This document shows, one piece after another, positions 47,028 through 53,948 of a DNA stretch of 64,000 nt (the first letter of the stretch is position 1; every line of letters starts with the position of its first letter). The position numbers were made by a program, and so were the translations under genes. A model generated the notes under the pieces. It was not told the origin of the DNA and searched no databases. It was given only the letters and a program-made list of their open reading frames with translations. The DNA is from Planctomycetota bacterium (GTDB taxonomy: Bacteria > Planctomycetota > Planctomycetia > Pirellulales > Pirellulaceae), in NCBI GenBank assembly GCA_016872725.1, contig VGZC01000001.1:124001-188000 (forward strand), in the 5' to 3' direction.

Positions 47028-47056
47028 TGGCAAACGCGACCTATATTGCATAAGAT
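47028..47056 (+). promoter_or_regulatory. Sigma-70-like promoter candidate for the small secreted protein
   Basis: TGGCAA (47028-47033) and TAAGAT (47051-47056) are 17 bp apart, upstream of the gene at 47134. The surrounding 'CTATATTGCATAAG' is notably AT-rich for this genome. The leader would be about 70 bases and contains the AGGAG ribosome site at its end. Confidence 0.35.
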
Positions 47057-47133
47057 GCGTCGCGGGTTCCGGTGGGTGGAACCTTGACGTTTGGGTTACC
47101 CAGTGAAGTCGCGAATTTTAGGAGACCCGAAAG

Positions 47134-47376
47134 ATGCGACGTCTGATTGCCACGGTTGGATGTGCGTTTGTTCTGGCCGTCGCGCCGGCGTTTGTCCAGG
47201 CGCAGGAACAGAAGCCCGCTCAAGCACCGACCCAGGCCCCCGTTCAGAAAGTGACTCCGGCCCAGAAGCCGACGCAGGCTCCGACGCAGAAGGGCGGCAA
47301 GCAATGCCAGGCCCCGACGCAGAAGGGTTGCGGCTCGGCCCGCACCGGCTTGCTGGCTCGACGCTGCTGCCGCTAG
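47134..47376 (+). CDS. Small secreted Q/P/A-rich protein
   Basis: An 80-residue protein starting after AGGAG with about 8-base spacing. A signal peptide (LIATVGCAFVLAVAPAFVQA) leaves a mature chain of about 57 residues built of APTQ/PTQK repeats (APTQ occurs three times, PTQK twice) and ending in 'LLARRCCR' with four Cys in the last third. Small exported proteins with this kind of end occur in planctomycetes, but the function is unknown. The gene has its own promoter candidate and a strong terminator 135 bp downstream, so it is probably a separate, well-expressed transcript. Confidence 0.75.
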   Translation: MRRLIATVGCAFVLAVAPAFVQAQEQKPAQAPTQAPVQKVTPAQKPTQAPTQKGGKQCQAPTQKGCGSARTGLLARRCCR

Positions 47377-47510
47377 GCACTGTTCGTTTCCGGTCGGGTT
47401 CGGGTATCCGCTCGAATTCGATCAAGTCGTCATCACGCCGATTGGCGCGAATGTGGATCGCCGCTCCCCCGCTCGACGCCGCGCGCGGTTGGGATCGGTA
47501 GGACGCGAAA

Positions 47511-47546
47511 AAAGACCTCCCTTGAGTTCGCTTCGGGGAGGTCTTT
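47511..47546. terminator. Strong rho-independent terminator
   Basis: AAAGACCTCCC (47511-47521) and GGGAGGTCTTT (47536-47546) form an 11-bp perfect stem around a 14-base loop. T-rich sequence (TGTTTTT) follows on the right and an A-run precedes on the left, so it could work in both directions. It ends the transcript of the small secreted protein and insulates the next gene. It is the only clear terminator of this kind in the window. Confidence 0.93.
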
Positions 47547-47561
47547 GTTTTTCCGTATCTA

Positions 47562-47570
47562 TGCTATGTT
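47562..47570 (+). promoter_or_regulatory. Extended -10 promoter candidate
   Basis: TGCTATGTT (TGnTATGTT) lies 15 bp after the terminator and about 100 bp upstream of the gene at 47670. No good -35 box is visible, which extended -10 promoters tolerate. Confidence 0.35.
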
Positions 47571-47669
47571 CAAACGGGCCGTGTTCGTGCGGGGCCACGC
47601 GGATGCGGGGCCGTTCGCCGATCGAGGCCCCACGCCGCCTATTGACGCGCAATCCGAGGAGAACCAACG

Positions 47670-48908
47670 ATGGGGACGTCCTTCACTGCGGCCGCTGTTC
47701 TGTTCGCCGCGCTGCTTCAGACCGACGGCACCGGCCGATTGTCGGGCTATCAAGAGGAATTGAAGTATCAGCAGGACGCCTTCCGCCAATGGTGGGAAAT
47801 CGATCTCGAGACGCGGTTGGCCGAGCTTCCGCTCGCCGGCGCGGTTCCCGATTTCCGCGTTCCCTATTCGGGTCATGATTATCCGGACCGGGGCGGCGGA
47901 ACGATCGATGCGCTTCGCAAGTACGACGCGGCCTTTCACAACGGCCGCTATGTCGCCACCGAATGGGAGCGGCAGGATGTCGGCGGGCATCGAGGCATGC
48001 TGCGCGGCGAACCGGTCGGCCTGTTCGCCCGGATCGCCGCCGCCCGCGCCGCGCGGCGCACGCCGGGCTGGTACGGACACTGCAACGGTTGGACCGCGGC
48101 CGCGATCCGGCACGCCGAACCGCAACGCAGCGTCGTGAAAAACGGAGTCGTCTTCACTCCGGCCGACATCAAAGGCCTGCTCGCCGAAATCTACATGTAT
48201 TCGCAAACCGAGTTCCTCGGCGGCAACGACGCGGTCATCCATCCCGCGATCCTCCACCTTTCGCTCACCAACTGGCTCGGCCGCGGCGGACATCCCGTCG
48301 GCGTGGAAACGGCGGTTGGCGAGGTGGTCGTCAACTATCCGATCCACGCGTACAAGTCGGTCGTGAGGAAAATCGACGATCGCCAATCCGAGGTCCGCAT
48401 GACCGTGACCTATGCGATGAACAGCAACCACGAGGCGGACAAATCGACGCCCATGCACCGGAGTCTGACGTTCCATTATGTGCTCGATGTCGATTCCGAA
48501 GGGCGCATCCAGGGCGGCCGCTATTACAACGATACGGCCTACGTCGACATGCTCTGGGTCCCCCGTCAGCCGGTTCCGGGCGGCAAGCCGGGCAATGAGC
48601 GGGGTTGTCCCCACGTCGACATCAAGGAAGTGCTCGCCATCTGGCGCGCGTCGGTCCCCGAGGATGTCCGCGCGAAGTGGCTCAATGTCGATCCCACCGA
48701 CGAGGACCGTGTGCTGCCGGCCGGGACGCCCGACGCGGCGCCCGATTCGACTCCACCGGCATCGACTCCACCGGCATCGACTCCACCGGCATCGACTCCA
48801 CCGGCATCGACTCCACCGGCATCGACTCCACCGGCATCGACTCCACCGGCATCGACTCCACCGGCCGGATCAGGCGAGCAAGGCGCCGGCGTAACCAACA
48901 ACCCGTGA
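47670..48908 (+). CDS. Exported GP42-type transglutaminase-like protein with STPPA repeats
   Basis: A 412-residue protein starting after GAGGAGA with 7-base spacing. A hydrophobic start (AAAVLFAALLQTDG) suggests export. The motif 'GWYGHCNGWTAAAI' with Cys138 matches the active-site region of the transglutaminase elicitor family first known from oomycete GP42. Candidate His and Asp residues follow ('VIHPAILHL', 'HVDIKEVL'). The C-terminus has eight STPPA pentapeptides encoded by a 15-bp tandem repeat, an extended cell-wall-like spacer. Transglutaminases crosslink Gln and Lys side chains. Its 3' end overlaps the convergent AmmeMemoRadiSam gene by 39 bp. Confidence 0.75.
   Translation: MGTSFTAAAVLFAALLQTDGTGRLSGYQEELKYQQDAFRQWWEIDLETRLAELPLAGAVPDFRVPYSGHDYPDRGGGTIDALRKYDAAFHNGRYVATEWERQDVGGHRGMLRGEPVGLFARIAAARAARRTPGWYGHCNGWTAAAIRHAEPQRSVVKNGVVFTPADIKGLLAEIYMYSQTEFLGGNDAVIHPAILHLSLTNWLGRGGHPVGVETAVGEVVVNYPIHAYKSVVRKIDDRQSEVRMTVTYAMNSNHEADKSTPMHRSLTFHYVLDVDSEGRIQGGRYYNDTAYVDMLWVPRQPVPGGKPGNERGCPHVDIKEVLAIWRASVPEDVRAKWLNVDPTDEDRVLPAGTPDAAPDSTPPASTPPASTPPASTPPASTPPASTPPASTPPASTPPAGSGEQGAGVTNNP
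48747..48865 (+). repeat. 15-bp tandem repeat, about 8 copies, in frame
   Basis: TCGACTCCACCGGCA is repeated with almost no variation from 48747 to 48865, encoding (STPPA)x8 on the plus strand. The unit is a multiple of three, so changes in copy number keep the frame. Near-identity of the copies points to recent expansion or ongoing slippage. The repeat ends just before the overlap with the convergent gene on the minus strand. Confidence 0.95.
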
Positions 48909-51900
48909 CCGATCGCCGGTCGTGTCGGCGCTCGTGCCGTACGCGATCCGTTCGAACGTGTGCAGGCCGTCGAGCTTCCTCAGCGCGAGCATGACGATCA
49001 CGGCGGGCAGCACGCCGCACATGCTGATGCCGTGGTCGATCACCGTATCGTAGAGGGCGCGCGGATCGAGGGTCGCCATCGCGGCGAGCGCCATTTCGTC
49101 GAGCCGGCGGTTTTCCGCATCGGTGGCGAAGTGGTTCATGTCGCTCGAGATGAGCAGCACGGGGCGGGGCGACATGCCGCGGAGCACGTCGGCCAGTTGG
49201 TCCGCGAACGACTCGGCCTCCGAGTAGTCGCATGGTCCGATCGCGATTCCGACGACCTTGCTGTTCGGCCAGAACCGCGCGATGAACGGGAGTTCCACCT
49301 CGATCGCGTGCTCGGCGCGATGGGCGGCCGCGTCGAGTTCGAGGCCTTGGATGCGAGCGGCGAGCGTTTCGGCGAGCCGTCGATCGGACGCGACCGACCG
49401 GCCCGGCAATTCCCAAACGTCGTGCGGCGCGACGGCCCAATCCACTCCGTTGCGTGTGTGTTTGGGGCCGAGGATCACGATCGTCGGCGAACCCTCGATG
49501 CGTTGCAGGACGCGCGCCGCGATCGACCCCGAATAGCGAAGGCCCGCGTGCGGCACCATGGCGGCGGGCCAAGGCCGCGGTGCCTCGGTCGGCTCGGGGA
49601 TCAGCGCGTCGAGCATCCGGTCGAGCTCGCCGCTGTCGGCCGGGTAGAAAGCGCCCGCGACGGCCGGCGCGCGGGAAAGCGAACCCGCGAGTGGACGGGG
49701 CGTTTGCGCCGCGTCGATCCGCCGCGCGTTGGTCCGGATGCGGAGGCTGAACAGCCTCGCCGACTCGGGACGGCGGCCCTGGCCCGCTTCGACGAGCCTT
49801 CCGACCGATTCGTCGACCCGACACGCCGGATCGAACCGCCACGTCGATCGGTTTTGTTCGAGCAGGAGCAGGGCCCGTTCGCGCGGATCGAAACCCCGCA
49901 AATCGGATTGCGCGACCGTTCCGTGCATGGCGATTTCATCGAGCACGGCGACCGACACGTTCCAACCGCGCGGATCGGCCCGCGACGACCCCCGCAACGA
50001 CTCGGCCGCCACCGCCGTCAATTCGAACAGCGTGGCCTGGAGCGGAAGGCCCGGTCGAAACAAGAGGCGCGACCACGTTCTCGAATCGCCGCTCCCGACT
50101 TCCACCTGCACGGCGACGCCGGCGACCGTCCGGTCGTGAAGATCGGGAAGATAATAGGTCGGCGTCGCTCCGCTGAGATGGGCCAGCAGGTTCCCTCGCA
50201 CGAAGTCGGAAAGGCGCGTGATTTCAGCGTGACCGCACGCGGGCGGGCATTCCGCGATTCCGGCGGCGATGAGTTCGTCGGGGATCGGTCCTTCCAGCAC
50301 GACGCCTTCAAAGGTCCTCAACTCGGTGTCGGGCCATTGCCAGGCGTCGAGCGGAAGATCGGCCTTGCGGCAGACTTGACACAGGAAACCTTCGGCGTCA
50401 AGCCCGTGTTCGACGGCGACGATCGGCAGCAGAAGACCGCCTTGTTCGCCGTGCCGGATATGCAGGCCATGCCGTCCGATCTCGATCGCCCCGCGCCGCG
50501 CTCGAGGTTCCGCGGGGAGCGAACGGAATCGGTGCAACAGGGTGACATCGAGTTCCAGAAAGGGCAGTTCGGAGATCGCGATCGGCGGAAGGCGCACGTC
50601 CTGCGAGGCGGTCCGCGCCGCCGCTTGCCGCACGGCGGCATCGAGTTGCATGGTCCGGCCGAGCGTTCCGCAGCAGGCGCGCAAATCGCCGCTCCGTTTC
50701 AGCGTGACGAACGCGCCTTCGACGCGCATCGCGGCGGCGCCGCGCAGCGTCGGATCGGGCCACCGGACTTTGCGGCCCAGCAGCTCGGCAATGATGACCC
50801 GACTCGCCGCGCGATGCACGACCGACTGTTGCTCCGCGCTCAATTCCGGCGCCTCGCCGCCCCCACGGCGTTTCGGGTCGTCGGATTCCGGGCGGCTCGG
50901 CGCGAAATCGGACATGTTGACCGGTTGTCGCCGAGCTCCCCATGTGCCGGGCCGATCGTCGAATCGGCCCGCGATCGGAGCGTCGCACCGCGCGCAGCGT
51001 CCGCCCCGCACGTGGTATTCGGCGATCTCATACCCGCGCCGCGCGATCAGCACGGCGCCGCATTGCGGACACGATGTCGTTTGACGGCTGAAATCGCTGA
51101 CGTTCCCGACATAGACATGCTTGATTCCCGCCGCCCGCGCGATGTCGTACGCGCGGATGAGCGTCGCGAGGGGAGTCGGCGGGCGGTCCCGCAGCCGAAA
51201 GTCGGGATGAAACGCCGAGAAATGCACCGGACGCTCGTCGCCCAGCCGGTCGACGATCCAATCGCACATGCGCCGCATGCCGTCGGCGTCGTCGTTCGCG
51301 CCGGGGATCACGAGGTTCGTGATCTCGAACCAGACATCCGTTTCGCGGGCGAGGTATTCGAGCGTATCGAGCACGGGCGCGAGGTGCGACGACGTGTAAT
51401 GGAAGTAGAAATCCTCGTCGAATCCCTTCAAATCGACATTGGCCGCGTCCATCCAGGAAAAGAACGTCTCGCGCGGCCGCGGCAAGATGTACCCCGCCGT
51501 CACGGCGACCGTGTGGATGCCCTCGGCTCGGCACGCCCGCGCCGCGTCGATCGCGTACTCGGCCCAAATCACCGGATCGTTGTAGGTGAAGGCGACGCTC
51601 GGGCAGTTCCAATGTCGAGCCGCCGCGACGATCGCCGCCGGATCGGCGCGATCGCTGAGCCTCGCCGTTTCGCGGGACTTGGATATGTCCCAGTTCTGGC
51701 AGAACCGGCATCCCAAGTTGCATCCCGCCGTTCCGAACGACAGAACGCTCGTTCCCGGATGGAAATGATGGAGCGGTTTCTTTTCGATCGGGTCGATGCA
51801 GAACCCCGTGCTGCGGCCGTAGGTCGCGAGCACCATCCGGCCCCCGCGGTTTTCGCGAACGAAGCAGAACCCGGCGTCGCCGGCGGCGAGCCGGCACGCG

Positions 51901-52019
51901 CGCGGACAGAGTTCGCACGCGATGCGCCCGTCCTCGACCTCGCGCCACCAGCCGCCGAGCACGGCTCCGTCGTCGAGCGGCGGGGATTCGGGTGGCTCTA
52001 TGACTGATTCGTGAACCAT
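48870..52019 (-). CDS. AmmeMemoRadiSam triple fusion: radical SAM enzyme, AMMECR1 (A) and Memo (B)
   Basis: A 1049-residue protein. Residues 1-345: radical SAM enzyme of the AmmeMemoRadiSam system, with CxxxCxxC at Cys100/104/107, an N-terminal 'CELCPRACR' cluster and a C-terminal CxxC-CxxC zinc ribbon ('CPQCG', 'CARCDAP'). About 392-578: AMMECR1 domain ('GAFVTLKRSGDLRACCGTLG', 'PFLELDVTLL'). About 578-780: no recognised domain. About 782-1049: Memo domain ('PAVAGAFYPADSGELD', 'VPHAGLRYSGS', 'HAIEVELPF', 'MNHFATD', 'SMCGV'). The three are normally separate genes occurring together, and the function of the system is unknown. The gene follows DUF3467 after 16 bp. Confidence 0.9.
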   Translation of the reverse strand: MVHESVIEPPESPPLDDGAVLGGWWREVEDGRIACELCPRACRLAAGDAGFCFVRENRGGRMVLATYGRSTGFCIDPIEKKPLHHFHPGTSVLSFGTAGCNLGCRFCQNWDISKSRETARLSDRADPAAIVAAARHWNCPSVAFTYNDPVIWAEYAIDAARACRAEGIHTVAVTAGYILPRPRETFFSWMDAANVDLKGFDEDFYFHYTSSHLAPVLDTLEYLARETDVWFEITNLVIPGANDDADGMRRMCDWIVDRLGDERPVHFSAFHPDFRLRDRPPTPLATLIRAYDIARAAGIKHVYVGNVSDFSRQTTSCPQCGAVLIARRGYEIAEYHVRGGRCARCDAPIAGRFDDRPGTWGARRQPVNMSDFAPSRPESDDPKRRGGGEAPELSAEQQSVVHRAASRVIIAELLGRKVRWPDPTLRGAAAMRVEGAFVTLKRSGDLRACCGTLGRTMQLDAAVRQAAARTASQDVRLPPIAISELPFLELDVTLLHRFRSLPAEPRARRGAIEIGRHGLHIRHGEQGGLLLPIVAVEHGLDAEGFLCQVCRKADLPLDAWQWPDTELRTFEGVVLEGPIPDELIAAGIAECPPACGHAEITRLSDFVRGNLLAHLSGATPTYYLPDLHDRTVAGVAVQVEVGSGDSRTWSRLLFRPGLPLQATLFELTAVAAESLRGSSRADPRGWNVSVAVLDEIAMHGTVAQSDLRGFDPRERALLLLEQNRSTWRFDPACRVDESVGRLVEAGQGRRPESARLFSLRIRTNARRIDAAQTPRPLAGSLSRAPAVAGAFYPADSGELDRMLDALIPEPTEAPRPWPAAMVPHAGLRYSGSIAARVLQRIEGSPTIVILGPKHTRNGVDWAVAPHDVWELPGRSVASDRRLAETLAARIQGLELDAAAHRAEHAIEVELPFIARFWPNSKVVGIAIGPCDYSEAESFADQLADVLRGMSPRPVLLISSDMNHFATDAENRRLDEMALAAMATLDPRALYDTVIDHGISMCGVLPAVIVMLALRKLDGLHTFERIAYGTSADTTGDRSRVVGYAGALLA

Positions 52020-52035
52020 GCGGACAACACCGCGG

Positions 52036-52656
52036 TCATCGCCCGGGCGGGTCCTTGGGTGGAGGTTCGCCCTCCTCCGAAGGCCGGCGCTGCTGGGCGA
52101 TCCGTTGTTGGAACTGGACGAAAGTCGCGTGGAGCGAATCGATCAAGCGGGGAATCTGGAGCGCGGAAAGGAAAACGCGGCACGAAACGGCCGAGTGCGG
52201 ATACATGTTGGTCAGGAAATCGAGCTTGAACTCGCACGCGTTGTGCGCGATCATCAGGCCGTTCGAATAGGCGCCGCTGAGCAGCTCGTCGGGAATCTTG
52301 AGCTCGTCATAGAGCTCTTGCACGGTCGGCCGACGTTGGTTCGGATCGGGCGCTCCGCGCGGCGGCTCGGCCGGAACGCCGAACCGCTGCACGTACAGAT
52401 CCCAATTCGATCGGAGCGCGTCGATCAATTGGGGCATGACCGGGTGCGGGACAATGGCCCGCGCGACGATCGTCGCGGGCGCTCCGATGTTCTGCACGAA
52501 ATCGACGACGAATTCGGCCGGACCCGTGATGACGATCGCCCCCGTTCCAAAAACGCCCCGCCGAACCGATTCCGGCACGCGGGCCGACAGATGACGTGAC
52601 TGCACCTCGTGGAAGCTCGGGTCGTCCGGGTGCGATGGACCGTTGGAGTCCTGCAT
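52036..52656 (-). CDS. Tandem DUF3467-like protein
   Basis: A 206-residue protein with two copies of a DUF3467-like domain: 'AIVITGPAEFVVDFVQNIGAP...' (about 35-105) and 'GLMIAHNACEFKLDFLTNMYPHS' (about 120-195). Each has the pattern hydrophobic strand, FxxDF, then a segment ending in 'QLIDALRSNWDLYVQRFG' or 'RLIDSLHATFVQFQ'. DUF3467 proteins are small, cytoplasmic and of unknown function. It lies between the oxidoreductase (43 bp upstream) and the AmmeMemoRadiSam fusion (16 bp downstream) on the minus strand. No strong ribosome site precedes ATG 52656. Confidence 0.8.
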   Translation of the reverse strand: MQDSNGPSHPDDPSFHEVQSRHLSARVPESVRRGVFGTGAIVITGPAEFVVDFVQNIGAPATIVARAIVPHPVMPQLIDALRSNWDLYVQRFGVPAEPPRGAPDPNQRRPTVQELYDELKIPDELLSGAYSNGLMIAHNACEFKLDFLTNMYPHSAVSCRVFLSALQIPRLIDSLHATFVQFQQRIAQQRRPSEEGEPPPKDPPGR

Positions 52657-52699
52657 GGATTAAGATCTCGGTGGTTTCGGACCGGTGTTCGCCTTGCGG

Positions 52700-53701
52700 C
52701 TAGGGAACGAGCACGATTTTTCCGGCGAGCGTTCCGGACTTGCGGAGCGTATTCTCTTCCTGCAATCGATGGGCTTCGGCGGCTTCGGCGAGCCGCATGC
52801 GGCGGTCGATTTTCGGCCGGATGCGCCGTTCGGCGAGCCAGCCGTTGAGGGCGTCGGCGGCCGATCGCTGTTCGTCGGCCGTCGCCTTGAACATGACAAA
52901 GCCGCGCAGCGAACACCCTTTGACATAGAAAGGGCCGACCGGGAACGGAGGCCGCGCGTCGCGCCCCGCCATCAAAAGGATCCGCCCTCGATCGGCGAGC
53001 AGCGGGATGATGCGATCGAAATCGGGATCGCGGGTCGTTTCCCAATAGACGTTGGCGCCGAGCGGAGCGAAGGGTCGGGCCGCGTCGGCGACGGATTCGG
53101 ATCGATAGTCGATCGCCAGATCGGCGCCCAGTTCGCGGCAGGCCTTGGCTTTTTCCGGCCCGCCCGCCGTCGCGATGACCCGCGCGCCGGCCGCCTTGGC
53201 CATCTGCACGACCATCGAACCGACGCCTCCCGACCCGCCGTTGACGAAGACCGTCTCGCCCGCTTGGATCCGCGCTTCGCGAAAGAGGCCCAGATGGGCC
53301 GTGATGCCGACCAGCGCGCTCGCCGCCGCCGTCGCGTCGTCGACGTCGGGCGGCGTCGGATAGAGCCAGCATTCGTCCGGTGAGCAGAATTCGGCGAACG
53401 TGCCTTGCCGACCGAGGAGTCCTTGATTGCTACCCCAAACGCGATCCCCCACGCGGAACCGGCGCGCTTCGGGACCGACCGCCTCGATCTCACCCGCGAG
53501 GTCGCATCCGACAATGAACGGCTTGGGAAGCTCCCAGTAGTTCGCTCCGTTGCGGATATACGTGTCGATCGGATTCACGGCGACGGCCCGCACGCGGACA
53601 AGCACCTCGGATCCGCGCGGCGCGGGTCGCGGCAGATCGCCGTATTGGATGACCTCGGGTCCGCCCGTTCGTTCGATATACGCCGCTTTCATCGTCGCCA
53701 T
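52700..53701 (-). CDS. Quinone oxidoreductase-like zinc-independent MDR protein
   Basis: From ATG 53701 (minus) the protein has 333 residues. ATG 53692 (MKAAYIERTGGPEV) and ATG 53713 are in-frame alternatives. Medium-chain dehydrogenase/reductase layout: N-terminal GroES-like domain ('VLVRVRAVAVNPIDTYIRNG', 'IVGCDLAGEIEAVG') and Rossmann NADPH-binding loop 'NGGSGGVGSMVVQMA'. Structural zinc Cys residues are absent, as in quinone oxidoreductases. Family members reduce quinones or enones with NADPH. It is probably the first gene of a three-gene minus-strand operon leading into the AmmeMemoRadiSam fusion. Confidence 0.88.
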   Translation of the reverse strand: MATMKAAYIERTGGPEVIQYGDLPRPAPRGSEVLVRVRAVAVNPIDTYIRNGANYWELPKPFIVGCDLAGEIEAVGPEARRFRVGDRVWGSNQGLLGRQGTFAEFCSPDECWLYPTPPDVDDATAAASALVGITAHLGLFREARIQAGETVFVNGGSGGVGSMVVQMAKAAGARVIATAGGPEKAKACRELGADLAIDYRSESVADAARPFAPLGANVYWETTRDPDFDRIIPLLADRGRILLMAGRDARPPFPVGPFYVKGCSLRGFVMFKATADEQRSAADALNGWLAERRIRPKIDRRMRLAEAAEAHRLQEENTLRKSGTLAGKIVLVP

Positions 53702-53883
53702 GACCGCCACCATCCCCAACCCGCGCGATCCCCGCGATTCCCCCGAACCCGATCGCGCGCCGCCCGGGTCACGTGCCCGAAACGCGCGCGGCGAGGCGAT
53801 CCGTCGTTCCCAACAACCGGACCGCCTTACGCAAATAGACCGTTTTTCGGAGCGCGCCACAAGTCGACCGTCCGCACCGACCC

Positions 53884-53913
53884 TTGACGGTGGCTCCACC
53901 CTGGATGGATGAT
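53884..53913 (+). promoter_or_regulatory. Sigma-70-like promoter candidate of the kinase-FGE gene
   Basis: TTGACG (53884-53889) and GATGAT (53908-53913) are 18 bp apart, about 35 bp upstream of ATG 53949. The -35 box matches five of six positions, the -10 box four. Confidence 0.4.
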
Positions 53914-53948
53914 AGACTCGATCCGGAAGCGGGTCTCGGAGTGCTCGC

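Noticed and set aside
48747-48865. CRISPR or minisatellite with independent function
   Set aside because: The 15-bp period is explained by in-frame STPPA codons of the transglutaminase-like protein.
48960-52007. A 1015-residue open frame antisense to the AmmeMemoRadiSam gene
   Set aside because: The minus strand carries CxxxCxxC and three known domains; the plus-strand frame is biased in composition and has no ribosome site.
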